A DNA stretch of 64,000 nt from Alphaproteobacteria bacterium. GTDB taxonomy: Bacteria > Pseudomonadota > Alphaproteobacteria > UBA828. The notes under the pieces were generated by a model. It had not been told where the DNA came from and searched no databases. It saw nothing but the letters and a program-made list of their open reading frames with translations. Positions 16,584 to 25,376 of the stretch are shown here, in pieces. Where the stretch lies: assembly GCA_022826665.1 (NCBI GenBank), contig JAJDUK010000047.1:1-64000 (forward strand). The letters are read 5' to 3'. Every line of letters starts with the position of its first letter. Position 1 is the stretch's first letter. The position numbers and the translations under genes were made by a program.

Positions 16584-16833
16584 GCCCCTGGAAGCACAGG
16601 TGGATAGTTGCGCCGCTTGAGACGAGCGAGGGGAGTGTCGAAAAGCGGAGGTAAGGTCGCACTGCACCGTCGCAAGACGGACTCGTTTCAGCGCTAGGAG
16701 CCGGTCGATCCCTCTAACGGCTAAGGCCCCAAGGCGCGAGGGCCCTGACGTGGGCTGCGGTGACTTGCGTCTGATGGCGGTACCCTTGACGACGCCTGGA
16801 AGACCCACGCCGGTTCAAGTCCGGTCAGGGGCA
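16584..16833 (+). ncRNA. Unassigned structured RNA candidate with tRNA-like ends
   Basis: GCCCCTG at 16584-16590 is perfectly complementary to CAGGGGC at 16826-16832, which is followed by an A like a discriminator base. Just before it, 16809-16825 is a textbook T-arm: 5-bp stem around TTCAAGT. Near the 5' end, AGCACAGGTGGATAG resembles a D-arm. The roughly 190 nt between hold stable hairpins: CCGTC-GCAA-GACGG (16667-16680, GNRA loop), AGCCG/CGGCT (16699-16722), GGCCC/GGGCC (16725-16744), CCGCTT/AAGCGG (16613-16648), GTGGG/CCCAC (16750-16808). No anticodon arm, tmRNA tag, RNase P core or group I P7 signature was found, and position 8 is not U. It may be a tRNA relic, an unusual intron-split tRNA, or a new RNA. 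Confidence 0.4.
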
Positions 16834-17028
16834 TTCACCCTTTCCACGCGATGATTTCGCCCCGCTTGCGGGCGGACGGTTGATCTCCGCCGCGGCCCAC
16901 CACGCATTGGGCGCGGCGATGCGGTGGTCGAAGCCGACCATCTCCACTTCGCTGCCAATCACGCGCTGTCGGCCGTCCCACACGGCTGCTGTTGCGCGTC
17001 CCAAGCGAGGCAAGCGGCCGTCTACCAC
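16825..17028 (-). pseudogene. Short orphan reading frame, possible gene remnant
   Basis: Read leftward, a frame of 67 codons from GTG at 17028 (open to about 17077 without a start codon) encodes a protein-like segment including GSEVEMVGFDHRIAAPNAWW and ends inside the T-arm element. I do not recognise the family. The lack of a good start and ribosome-binding site and the cut-off look suggest a C-terminal fragment. With the RNA candidate it fills the non-coding stretch 16477-17166; the rest is AT-rich promoter-like sequence before the methyltransferase gene. Confidence 0.2.
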
Positions 17029-17166
17029 AGGGCCAAATGGGATGCAGTAAGACTTGCGGATTCCTCCAGGTTATTCTCCTGTCTGAGACCATAGTATAAC
17101 GATGCCCTATACACTATATTAATAACCAGATATACTCAACTAAATTCTGAAAAAGGCAATCATTCT

Positions 17167-17877
17167 ATGCTGCAATGTAATGTGTGCGGTAACTCCACGT
17201 TTGGAAAGGGTCCTGGAGGACGGATGAGCCGAGGCGGCAAGCGACCCGCATGCGCATGCTGCGGGTCGTTGGAGCGGCATCGGACGGTTCGCGCCGTCTG
17301 GCAGCCGCTGGTCGGGGCGGAGCTACGCCGCCTCAAAGCGATTCAGTTCAGTCTCGATCCGTCCGTAAACAAGGATTGGTTCGACTACTTGGAAGTCTCG
17401 ATCTATGAAAAGAGAAACTCTCTTGACCTGGAGGACATATACCGCTTGGGCGGAAGTTATGACATTGTCATATGCAATCATGTTCTGGAGCATATCGAAG
17501 ATGATCGTCGCGCGTTTCGGGAAATTATGCGCGTTCTAACGCCCTCGGGACTCTTCCAATTCACGGTGCCGCTTCCTTGTACACGCGCCGTCACGGAGGA
17601 GTGGGGTTATCCGGACCGTCCCCACGGGCACTACCGGTTATATGGGAGAGACGTGATCGATCGTTTCGCCAAGGCCAGGCCGGGAACACGGTTCCTGTGC
17701 GTTCCATGCGGCGATCCCGTTACCGGAGAACCGGATTTCGTGTACTTCGCATTTCCCAAAGAGCGCCGGCTGAACGGGATTCACCGGGTGCTCGGTCAGG
17801 CGTTCCCGTCGCTGACGGTGGACGGGCACGGTGGGTCGAGTGCTTCGGCCGGGGTCCGTCACGCCGCAGATCGCTGA
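17167..17877 (+). CDS. Class I SAM-dependent methyltransferase with N-terminal zinc ribbon
   Basis: A 236-residue protein. Residues 1-35 carry a probable zinc ribbon (C4-x2-C7 and C29-x2-C32). The Methyltransf_11-type part shows YDIVICNHVLEHIEDDRRAFREIMRVLTPSGLFQFTVPL (motif II/III). The glycine-rich SAM motif I is poorly recognisable, so SAM binding is likely but not certain. It is the first gene of the polysaccharide cluster, preceded by an unusually AT-rich stretch (17085-17160) that probably holds the promoter. A role in methylating a sugar or glycan end is inferred from context. Confidence 0.7.
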   Translation: MLQCNVCGNSTFGKGPGGRMSRGGKRPACACCGSLERHRTVRAVWQPLVGAELRRLKAIQFSLDPSVNKDWFDYLEVSIYEKRNSLDLEDIYRLGGSYDIVICNHVLEHIEDDRRAFREIMRVLTPSGLFQFTVPLPCTRAVTEEWGYPDRPHGHYRLYGRDVIDRFAKARPGTRFLCVPCGDPVTGEPDFVYFAFPKERRLNGIHRVLGQAFPSLTVDGHGGSSASAGVRHAADR

Positions 17878-18727
17878 ACGCTTGCAGTGTGGGCCCGCGG
17901 GGCGGATCGCCGCGGTGCAGCGGGATCGTATCGAAGCGCCGTCTCAGGCGACTTTGGCCGTGCTCGATCTCGCCGAAGGCGCGCGAGCGCATCATCTCTG
18001 GCACCTGCTCGCTTGGCAGGACATCCGTCGGCTCTACCGGCGATCGGTCCTGGGGCCCTTCTGGCTCACCGTCAGCATGGGCGCGCTGGTAGGCGCGCTG
18101 GGAAGCCTCTACGGCATGCTGTTCGAGGTGGAGAGCGCGGACTACGTGCCATTCCTTGCGCTCGGCTTCATCGTCTGGACGCTGATCTCCGGCGTCATCA
18201 CCGACGGCTGCAAGGCCTTCATCACGGCGGAAGGCATCATCAAGCACGTGGGCTTGCCGCTCTCGATCCACGTGTATCGGCTGCTTTGGCGCCACCTCAT
18301 CATCCTCTTTCATAATGCCGCGGTGTTCGTCGTTGTGGCCGCGGTCTTTGCCGTCTGGCCGGGCTGGACGGGCCTTCTCGCCCTGCCCGGCCTCCTGCTG
18401 CTCTGCTTGAACGGCATCTGGGCGGGCCTGCTGCTGGGCATCGTCTCGGCCCGATTCCGAGACGTGCCGCCGATCGTGACGAGCGTTGTGCGGATCTGCT
18501 TCTTCGTGACCCCGATCATCTGGATGCCGGAGCTCTTGCCGGCGCGCACCCTGGTGCTGGACGCCAACCCCTTCTTCCACCTGGTGGAGGTGGTGCGGGC
18601 GCCGCTGCTGGGTCAGATGCCGGGGCCGGCTTCCTGGATCGCGGTTCTGGTCATGACGGCCGCAGGCTGGCTCGTGACCTTCGCGTTCTTCCGCCGTTAC
18701 CGGCGGCGGATCGCCTACTGGGTCTGA
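17831..18727 (+). CDS. ABC-2 type polysaccharide export permease (Wzm/KpsM-like)
   Basis: A protein of up to 298 residues with about six membrane segments after residue 70. The segment LAWQDIRRLYRRSVLGPFWLTVSMG is the hallmark entry of O-antigen/capsule exporter permeases, and FFVTPIIWMPELLPARTLVLDANPFFHLVEVVRAPLLG is the conserved C-terminal region. The frame opens at GTG 17831, overlapping the methyltransferase by 47 bp; GTG 17915 is an alternative, so the start is uncertain. It forms an inner-membrane exporter with the ATPase encoded 5 bp downstream. Confidence 0.88.
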   Translation: MGRVLRPGSVTPQIAERLQCGPAGRIAAVQRDRIEAPSQATLAVLDLAEGARAHHLWHLLAWQDIRRLYRRSVLGPFWLTVSMGALVGALGSLYGMLFEVESADYVPFLALGFIVWTLISGVITDGCKAFITAEGIIKHVGLPLSIHVYRLLWRHLIILFHNAAVFVVVAAVFAVWPGWTGLLALPGLLLLCLNGIWAGLLLGIVSARFRDVPPIVTSVVRICFFVTPIIWMPELLPARTLVLDANPFFHLVEVVRAPLLGQMPGPASWIAVLVMTAAGWLVTFAFFRRYRRRIAYWV

Positions 18728-18732
18728 GCGCC

Positions 18733-19479
18733 GTGGTCAGCCTCCGAATCGAAGCGGTCACAGTCGACTTTCCCGTCTACAGCGCCGGCGCGCGGTCTCT
18801 GAAGAAACGCTTGCTTCATCGCGGCACCGGCGGGCGCATCGTGCATGGTGCCGCCAATCGGATGCGAGTGCGCGCTCTTGAGGATGTGAGTCTCGCCATG
18901 AAGCGAGGCGATCGGATCGGTCTTGTCGGCTCCAACGGCGCGGGCAAGACGACGCTGCTGCGCGTGCTCGCCGGCGCATACGAGCCCACGCAGGGTCGCA
19001 TCGAGCGACGCGGACGGACTGCATCGCTGCTCAACGTCTCCCTCGGCATCGATTCCGAAGCGACAGGCTACGAGAACATCATGACCCGGGGGCTCCTCCT
19101 GGGCCTTCGGCCGGATCAAGTCCGCGTGCGCGTGGATGAGATCGCCGCATTTACCGAGCTCGGCGAGTATCTCGCGATGCCGGTGCACACGTATTCGGCG
19201 GGCATGCGGCTGCGGCTCGCCTTTGCGGTGTGCACCAGCTTCGATCCCGAAATCCTGCTCATGGACGAGTGGTTGGGCATTGGCGACCGCGCGTTCGTTG
19301 AAAAGGCGAAACACCGGCTCGAACAGTTCGTGGAACGTGCGGGCATATTAGTGCTCGCTTCGCAGAACACCTCCCTGCTGCAGCGGATTTGTTCCAGAGG
19401 CGTTTTGCTCGACGAGGGAAGGGTCACGTGTTTCGGATCGATCGATGAAGTGCTGCGCATGTATCGGGAGACCGCCTGA
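18733..19479 (+). CDS. ABC polysaccharide export ATPase (Wzt/KpsT-like, short form)
   Basis: A 248-residue ATPase with Walker A GSNGAGKTT, signature YSAGMRLRLAFA and Walker B ILLMDEWL. The pre-Walker MRVRALEDVSLAMKRGDRIGLVGSNG and TGYENIMTRGLLLGL stretches are typical of Wzt/TagH/KpsT. It ends soon after the nucleotide-binding domain, so it lacks the C-terminal carbohydrate-binding domain that long Wzt proteins use for chain-end recognition. It starts on GTG 5 bp after the permease stop. The pair should export a lipid-linked glycan. Confidence 0.9.
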   Translation: MVSLRIEAVTVDFPVYSAGARSLKKRLLHRGTGGRIVHGAANRMRVRALEDVSLAMKRGDRIGLVGSNGAGKTTLLRVLAGAYEPTQGRIERRGRTASLLNVSLGIDSEATGYENIMTRGLLLGLRPDQVRVRVDEIAAFTELGEYLAMPVHTYSAGMRLRLAFAVCTSFDPEILLMDEWLGIGDRAFVEKAKHRLEQFVERAGILVLASQNTSLLQRICSRGVLLDEGRVTCFGSIDEVLRMYRETA

Positions 19480-19544
19480 TTGTAATGTTCTAAATTACCA
19501 CGACTAATCGGACATATTATGCAATATTCCCAACTTAATATCTA

Positions 19545-19588
19545 TTGACTATGCACTCAAATATCGTACACTATCCGCGGTATATAAT
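19545..19588 (+). promoter_or_regulatory. Probable sigma-70-type promoter before the glycosyltransferase gene
   Basis: In the AT-rich 137-bp gap after the export ATPase, TTGACT (19545-19550) stands 16 bp before TACACT (19567-19572). A perfect TATAAT lies at 19583-19588, though with no clear -35 at the right distance. The contrast with the GC-rich surroundings supports promoter function. Confidence 0.45.
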
Positions 19589-19616
19589 GTTTCTCCAGTC
19601 CTCGGAATAATATGCC

Positions 19617-22600
19617 GTGAGTCCCCCAAGAAACGTTGAACACACCCTGGATGAGACTGGCTCCAGACTCGCACTTCTTGTATTCGAAGCGCATCGATCC
19701 GGAGTCGACGCTATTAGTGCTGCGCGGTCAGGAGGGCGGAACGAAGGACAGGTGACGTGCGATAGCCACGAAGAGACGATCCATGCCCTTCGAGCGACAA
19801 TCGAGGCTCGAGAGGCGACCATAAGAGCCCGTGATGCCGCCATACGCGACCTTCTGAGTTCCACCAGTTGGAAAGCCACCGCTCCGCTTCGCACCGTGTC
19901 CCGCACCTCCAGAAGGTGTCGGCGCGCACTTCGCAGAGCCTCCAGACACCTATATCGCCAGGGCAAGGGGCGATTCTCGCGTGTCACAAGTTCCATGCGT
20001 TTCGCTCTCGCAGAATCATCCGCAAGAGTTCAGGCGAAGCGAAGCACCCGGCCGATTGAAATCTCGAACTCTATTTCGGAGATCATTCGCGAAAGCAGAA
20101 TACAGCATGTCGAAGGAACGTCCCGAAATACTCAACGACGACCTGACAGGAAAGCCCTCAAGATAACGGTCATCGCGTGGGACTTGGCACACAATCCCTT
20201 GGGACGCGCGTACCTGCTAGCGGATGTGTTGCGACACGAATACGACGTTGAGCTCATTGGGGCGACCTTCCCCGACTTCGGCAACGACATTTGGAAACCG
20301 CTACGCGGTTGTAGTCGCGTCAAGATCAAGCACGTATCGGGCGCCTATTTCCCAGAATATTTCAGGACCATGAAAGCGATGGCCGAACACGTTGAGGGAG
20401 ACGTCCTTTACGTGTCCAAGCCTAGGCTTCCCAGTTTGGAGTTGGCGATTCTAGCCAAGCTGGAGAGAAATAGGCCAATTATTCTTGACATAGACGACCA
20501 TGAGCTCAGCTTCTTCGGTACTCGGGAGCCCCTAAGTCTAGAGGAGTTGAGAGCCGAGCGAGGCATTCTGGATGTCGACGTGCCTTTCGGAGAGGCCTGG
20601 ACCCGCCACTGTGAAACGCTGATTCCGCTCGTTGACCAAATCACCGTGTCGAATGAAACGCTCAAGGGAAGGTACGGAGGCATCGTTCTGCGCCACGTTC
20701 GGGACGAGTGCGAATTCGACCCGACCATATATCCTCGCGAGGAGATTCGGCGTGAGCTTGGCTTCGTACCGGAAGACAGAGTCATTCTGTTTGCGGGAAC
20801 CCCACGCAAGCACAAGGGGCTTTCGCGGCTTATCGCCGCGCTGAGAGAGCTGGATCGACCGACGTACAAGCTCCTGGTTGTCGGTTCACCCGCTGATGGT
20901 GCCGTGACCAGACTGCTGCGGCGCGTCGACCCGAGCCGCGCAACGCTGGTTCCGGACGTACCGTACTCGGAACTGCCCGGCTATCTCTGCGCCGCCGACC
21001 TCGTTCCTCTGCTTCAAGACGAGACTGAACCTACGTCGGCATTTCAAATGCCCGCCAAATTCACCGATGCACTCGCCATGGGCATCCCCATCGTCGCGAG
21101 CAATGTCCCGCCCTTGGCCGATGCCGCGAACGACGGCCTTGTGGAGTTGCTGGGAAACGCAACGCCGGCGCAAAAAATCGACGAAATCTTCTCCAACTAC
21201 GCAATCCGAAAGGAACAAGCCATCGAGAACCGTGCCGAGTTTCTTAGAGAGTACAGCTATTCGGGCAATCTTGCGAAGCTCACGCAGTTGGTCGAGGCGT
21301 GCGCGGGCCAGCTAAAGCCCGTGCCGGATGCCTTCTGCGATCTCGTCGAGTATCAGGAGAGTATCTATTCCCAGACCGGAAGGACGTACAGAAACGCACC
21401 CAAAGTCATCTTACCCAGCAAAGTCACGAATACTCCTTCCGTTGCGACCACAGCATTGGCGCAGCGCAAGACTGAGAGAGCGCGACTGCGCGCGCAGCGA
21501 TCGTACGTCGACGACAAATTGGATGTGGTCTTTTTTTGGAAGCAAAACGACAGCGGGATTTACGGCAGGCGTCAGGACATGTTCGTCAAGTACCTGGCGC
21601 GCGACCCAAGGATCAGCCGCATCTTCCACTTCGACGCTCCGATGAATTTCTTTCGCTCTACGGGCCTGGCGGCCAGAGCGGATTCCATGGGGCGATGCAG
21701 CCATTCACGACTGGTTGGACGGCAGACGCTGAACAGGAGGCTCGGGCTCGCCAACAGGGGCAAGGTCAGATTCGACACCTTCATCCACGTCTCAAACCGC
21801 CGCGGTCCGAGGGTGCTCAAGCATATTTTTCCGGGGAAAGACGACTATCTCGAATTCCTAAGCCGCCTCTTCAAACGTCATGAGATCGGGCAACGGCGGA
21901 CCGTTCTCTGGGTGTGTCCCGTTAACTTTCATCTTTTAAACATACAGGATCGGTTGCAAGCAGACCTCGTGGTCGCGGATGTCATCGATGACGAGCGAAA
22001 ATGGCCGGTGAGCGAGGCATATAGAGATAAGCTGAGCCGCAATTATGAAGAGGTATTGGGGCTTAGCGATCTCGTCCTGACCAACTGTGAGAGTGTTTTC
22101 CAGAGCATGAGCGCCCTATCCGACAGCATCCATCTGCTGCCGAATGCCGTGGAGCTCCTGGAAGAGGAGGCGAGACACTGGCCTAAGCCGCGCGAGCTCA
22201 CGCGTTTCTCGGGGCCGGTGATCGGATACGTCGGCAACTTGGATATTGCGCGTATCGATCTGGACCTGCTCAGGAACGTGGTGAGTGAGCGTCCCAAATG
22301 GAATTTTGTCTTTGTCGGCTCCATGCATAAGGGTGATGAGATCAGAGAGTTGGAGATATACGGCAATGTTCATTTCTTGGGAGTTCGTGTCTACGAGCAA
22401 GCGCTGCGCTATATCCGGCATTTCGATGTGGCCATTATACCGCATTTGGATAACGAACTGACGAGAAGCATGAATCCCCTTAAGTTGTACGTTTATTTTT
22501 CCCTCTTGATGCCTGTTGTGTCGACAGAGATACAGAATATCGGAGATTTCAACGAGTTCGTTCGCGTGGCCCGCTCGCCACAAGAGTTCGTGCGCACAAT

Positions 22601-22733
22601 CGACGAATGTCTCTACAAGGACCCTCTCGCGACCGATCTGCCGCGTCTTCGAGAGTTACTGAAGGAGAATTCATGGCCTGAGCGCGTGAAGTACGTGCTT
22701 GAGTTGATCGAGCAGGAATTCGCAGTGTGCTAG
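19617..22733 (+). CDS. Large two-domain glycosyltransferase (two GT-B/GT4-like modules)
   Basis: A 1038-residue protein from GTG 19617. Residues 45-110 form a charged coiled-coil with a SSTSWKATAPLR motif, which recurs in multi-domain glycosyltransferases. Residues about 180-560 form one GT-B module (AWDLAHNPLGRAYLLADVLR, VILFAGTPRKHKGLSRLI, FQMPAKFTDALAMGIPIVASNVPP). After a linker, residues about 625-1035 form a second (LDVVFFWKQNDSGIYGRRQDM, GPVIGYVGNLDIARIDLDLL, ARSMNPLKLY-like EX7E region). Both probably transfer sugars from nucleotide donors during glycan assembly. Base composition is less GC-rich than the rml genes. The exact start is uncertain. Confidence 0.8.
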   Translation: MSPPRNVEHTLDETGSRLALLVFEAHRSGVDAISAARSGGRNEGQVTCDSHEETIHALRATIEAREATIRARDAAIRDLLSSTSWKATAPLRTVSRTSRRCRRALRRASRHLYRQGKGRFSRVTSSMRFALAESSARVQAKRSTRPIEISNSISEIIRESRIQHVEGTSRNTQRRPDRKALKITVIAWDLAHNPLGRAYLLADVLRHEYDVELIGATFPDFGNDIWKPLRGCSRVKIKHVSGAYFPEYFRTMKAMAEHVEGDVLYVSKPRLPSLELAILAKLERNRPIILDIDDHELSFFGTREPLSLEELRAERGILDVDVPFGEAWTRHCETLIPLVDQITVSNETLKGRYGGIVLRHVRDECEFDPTIYPREEIRRELGFVPEDRVILFAGTPRKHKGLSRLIAALRELDRPTYKLLVVGSPADGAVTRLLRRVDPSRATLVPDVPYSELPGYLCAADLVPLLQDETEPTSAFQMPAKFTDALAMGIPIVASNVPPLADAANDGLVELLGNATPAQKIDEIFSNYAIRKEQAIENRAEFLREYSYSGNLAKLTQLVEACAGQLKPVPDAFCDLVEYQESIYSQTGRTYRNAPKVILPSKVTNTPSVATTALAQRKTERARLRAQRSYVDDKLDVVFFWKQNDSGIYGRRQDMFVKYLARDPRISRIFHFDAPMNFFRSTGLAARADSMGRCSHSRLVGRQTLNRRLGLANRGKVRFDTFIHVSNRRGPRVLKHIFPGKDDYLEFLSRLFKRHEIGQRRTVLWVCPVNFHLLNIQDRLQADLVVADVIDDERKWPVSEAYRDKLSRNYEEVLGLSDLVLTNCESVFQSMSALSDSIHLLPNAVELLEEEARHWPKPRELTRFSGPVIGYVGNLDIARIDLDLLRNVVSERPKWNFVFVGSMHKGDEIRELEIYGNVHFLGVRVYEQALRYIRHFDVAIIPHLDNELTRSMNPLKLYVYFSLLMPVVSTEIQNIGDFNEFVRVARSPQEFVRTIDECLYKDPLATDLPRLRELLKENSWPERVKYVLELIEQEFAVC

Positions 22734-22752
22734 AAGTTTGGAGTGCATAGCA

Positions 22753-23307
22753 GTGAATATCGCCAATGTATCGTTATCTGAAGTAAAGATCATGAACCTA
22801 AAGAAGAACAAAGACAGTCGAGGTTTTCTATCGGAGGTGTACACCAGAAGAGCGTTTGAAGCGGAGGGGGACGAAATCGACTTCGTGCAAGACAACCATT
22901 CGTTTTCCGTCAAGAAGGGAACGGTGCGAGGATTGCACTTTCAGACGCCACCGGTTGCTCAGTATAAGCTAGTCCGTGTTGTGCGGGGATCGATGTTCGA
23001 TGTCGTGGTTGATTTGCGACGGTCGTCATTCAGCTATGGCCGGCACGTGAGTGTTGTTCTTTCGGCTGCAGCATGGAACCAAGTTCTCGTTCCCATCGGT
23101 TTTGCCCACGGGTTCATGACGTTGGAAGACGACACAGAGGTTGCCTACAAGGTAAGCGATTACTATTCGCCGGATCACGACAAGGGCCTTCTGTGGAACG
23201 ATCCGGTCCTGGGTATCCAATGGCCAGTTCCCGCGAAGGAAGCCCTGCTCTCCGAAAGGGACCGGGCACACCCAAGACTAGCGGAACTCGAGAGTCCGTT
23301 CGCATAG
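22753..23307 (+). CDS. rmlC: dTDP-4-dehydrorhamnose 3,5-epimerase
   Basis: A 184-residue RmlC cupin. Family landmarks are KDSRGFLSEVY, FVQDNHSFS, GTVRGLHFQTPP with the catalytic-region His, KLVRVVRGSMFDVVVDLR, GFAHGFMTLEDDTEVAYKVSDYYSPDHDKGLLWNDP. GTG at 22753 is preferred because GGAG lies 9 bases upstream; TTG at 22738 would add five residues. It epimerises C3 and C5 of the 4-keto sugar in dTDP-L-rhamnose synthesis. It is the first of four rml genes. Confidence 0.93.
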   Translation: MNIANVSLSEVKIMNLKKNKDSRGFLSEVYTRRAFEAEGDEIDFVQDNHSFSVKKGTVRGLHFQTPPVAQYKLVRVVRGSMFDVVVDLRRSSFSYGRHVSVVLSAAAWNQVLVPIGFAHGFMTLEDDTEVAYKVSDYYSPDHDKGLLWNDPVLGIQWPVPAKEALLSERDRAHPRLAELESPFA

Positions 23308-23349
23308 CGCGAACGGACGCTAACCAAGCGCGGCGGAATTGGAGGAGGC

Positions 23350-24411
23350 GTGGAACGAGTACTGGTCACCGGCGGGGCCGGATTCATCGGCTCCTGCGTG
23401 GTGCGGCGGTTGGTGGAAGCCGGCAAAGAGGTCGTGACCCTGGACCTGCTGACCTATGCGGGTCACGCCGAGACCATCGGTGCGACGCTGGATGCGCCGA
23501 ACCACCGCTTGGAGCACGCCGATATCCGCGACCGCCGCGCGGTACGTCGGGTCTTTGCCGTGGCGCGACCGCATGCGGTGATCCATCTCGCCGCCGAATC
23601 CCACGTGGACCGCTCGATCGACAGTCCCATGGACTTTGTCACCACCAACGTGCAGGGGACGGTAACGTTGCTTGAAGCAGCAACCGATTACTGGAGCGGT
23701 CTGGACGGCGCGGCGCGACAACGCTTCCGCTTCCTGCACGTGTCAACCGATGAGGTCTACGGCTCGCTAGGCGCCGAGGGCGCGTTTACCGAGACGACGC
23801 CGTACCTGCCGAACTCGCCCTACGCGGCGAGCAAGGCGGCCTCCGACCATTTCGCAAGGGCATGGCACCGGACCTTCGGTCTGCCGGTGCTGATCAGTCA
23901 CTGCTCCAACAACTATGGCCCCTATCAGTTGCCGGAGAAGTTGGTCCCCGTCGTCATCCTGGCCGCCCTGGAGGGAAGACCGATCCCCGTTTACGGCGAC
24001 GGCGCGAACATTCGCGACTGGCTCTTCGTCGAAGACCATGTGCGCGCCTTGGAGCTGATCCTGGAGAGAGGAACGCCCGGCGACGTTTACAACATCGGCG
24101 CGGATGCAGAGATGGCCAACTTGGACCTCGTGCGGGCCCTTTGCGCTCGGATGGACGCGCTGATGCCCGGAAGCCCCCATCGTCCTCACGCCGATCTCAT
24201 TGAGTTCGTCGCAGACCGCCCAGGACATGACCGCCGCTACGCCATCGCTTCCAGCCGCGTGCGCCGGGAATTGGGATGGCAGCCCACCGTCGATCTGCAC
24301 GAAGGCTTGGATCTCACCGTGCGCTGGTATGTGGAAAACCGCTGGTGGTGGCAAGGGATCCGCGACGGGGGCTTCGAAGACCGCCGGCGTCAGGGATTGC
24401 GGTTCGGGTGA
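23350..24411 (+). CDS. rmlB: dTDP-glucose 4,6-dehydratase
   Basis: A 353-residue extended SDR. GGAGFIGSCVVRRL is the NAD-binding motif, HLAAESHVDRSID the substrate loop, HVSTDEVYGSLG contains the Thr-Asp-Glu catalytic set, and YAASKAASDHFARA the Tyr-x3-Lys pair. It starts on GTG with GGAGGAGG immediately upstream. Second step of dTDP-rhamnose formation; it lies 42 bp after rmlC. Confidence 0.95.
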   Translation: MERVLVTGGAGFIGSCVVRRLVEAGKEVVTLDLLTYAGHAETIGATLDAPNHRLEHADIRDRRAVRRVFAVARPHAVIHLAAESHVDRSIDSPMDFVTTNVQGTVTLLEAATDYWSGLDGAARQRFRFLHVSTDEVYGSLGAEGAFTETTPYLPNSPYAASKAASDHFARAWHRTFGLPVLISHCSNNYGPYQLPEKLVPVVILAALEGRPIPVYGDGANIRDWLFVEDHVRALELILERGTPGDVYNIGADAEMANLDLVRALCARMDALMPGSPHRPHADLIEFVADRPGHDRRYAIASSRVRRELGWQPTVDLHEGLDLTVRWYVENRWWWQGIRDGGFEDRRRQGLRFG

Positions 24412-24420
24412 CCTGAAACG

Positions 24421-25308
24421 ATGCGTTCAAGAGTGCTGCTGCTCGGGCCCTATGGTCAGCTCGGGCACGACGTTCGTCACGTGCACGCGCAATCGGGAGA
24501 GCCCTTCGACCTCGTTCCCATCCCGCGCGAGACGCTGGATCTGGCCGCAGCGGGGTCGATCGATCGTCTCCTCGGCAGCCTGCGCTTCGACGCTCTGGTC
24601 AATTGTGCGGCCTACACCCAGGTGGACTTGGCCGAGGTCGACGCCACCGGCGCGTTCGCGGTCAATACGCACGCGGTGCAAGCGATGGCGCGGGTCTGCG
24701 ACGCCAAGCGAGCGCGGCTCCTTCATATCAGCTCCGATTACGTGTTCGGTGGCGACGCGGCGCGGCAGCGCCCGCTCCGGGAGGACGATCCCGCCGCGCC
24801 GGTCAATGTCTACGGTGCCTCCAAGGCGATGGGGGAGAGGCGCGCGCGCCTCGAAGCCGACGATGTCGTCATCCTGCGCACCGCTTCCCTGTTCGGAGTG
24901 GCCGGAACGGGAGGCAAGGGCGACAACGTCGTGGAGACCATGATTCGCACCGCCCAAGAGAAGGAGACTCTCCGCGTCGTTGATGACCAGAGGATGTCCC
25001 CAACCGCGACTGTTGATGTCGCCCGCGTCGCGGTGCGGATGTTGAAGGACGGTTGCGCGCCCGGGACCTATCACGTCGTCAACGCCGACTCGGCGACCTG
25101 GTTCGAGTTCGCGTGCGAGATCGTCCGTCGTGCGGGGTTAGCAGCGGATGTTACGCCTTGCGCCTCCGAGGAATACCCGGTGCGTGCGCCTCGTCCGCGC
25201 TACAGCGTGCTCGACAATGCCAAGGTCTCGGCGGCATTCGGCGCCATGCCGGCCTGGCAGGAGGCGTTGGAACGCTACCTACGCACGACGCAGCGGTTGG
25301 TGCGGTAG
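24421..25308 (+). CDS. rmlD: dTDP-4-dehydrorhamnose reductase
   Basis: A 295-residue SDR with [13 protein letters not shown] as nucleotide-binding loop, [25 protein letters not shown], and [12 protein letters not shown] with the Tyr-x3-Lys catalytic pair. It performs the final NAD(P)H reduction to dTDP-L-rhamnose. It follows rmlB by 9 bp in the same transcript. Confidence 0.93.
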   Translation: MRSRVLLLGPYGQLGHDVRHVHAQSGEPFDLVPIPRETLDLAAAGSIDRLLGSLRFDALVNCAAYTQVDLAEVDATGAFAVNTHAVQAMARVCDAKRARLLHISSDYVFGGDAARQRPLREDDPAAPVNVYGASKAMGERRARLEADDVVILRTASLFGVAGTGGKGDNVVETMIRTAQEKETLRVVDDQRMSPTATVDVARVAVRMLKDGCAPGTYHVVNADSATWFEFACEIVRRAGLAADVTPCASEEYPVRAPRPRYSVLDNAKVSAAFGAMPAWQEALERYLRTTQRLVR

Positions 25309-25376
25309 GCGCGCAGAGCCGAGATAGGAACCGCCGTGGGATGCAAGAAACCGAAATCGTGGCGATAGGAAACAGG

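Noticed and set aside
16584-16833. Group I intron in a tRNA gene
   Set aside because: A P1-like pairing (CGCTT with GAGCG) exists, but no P7 core sequences are present, the insert would be under 180 nt, and the joined exons do not form an anticodon arm.
16584-16833. tmRNA (ssrA)
   Set aside because: No GGATTCGACGG-like D-loop, no tag reading frame ending in Ala-Ala, no Ala-specific G-U pair; permuted alphaproteobacterial tmRNA would also have the halves in the other order.
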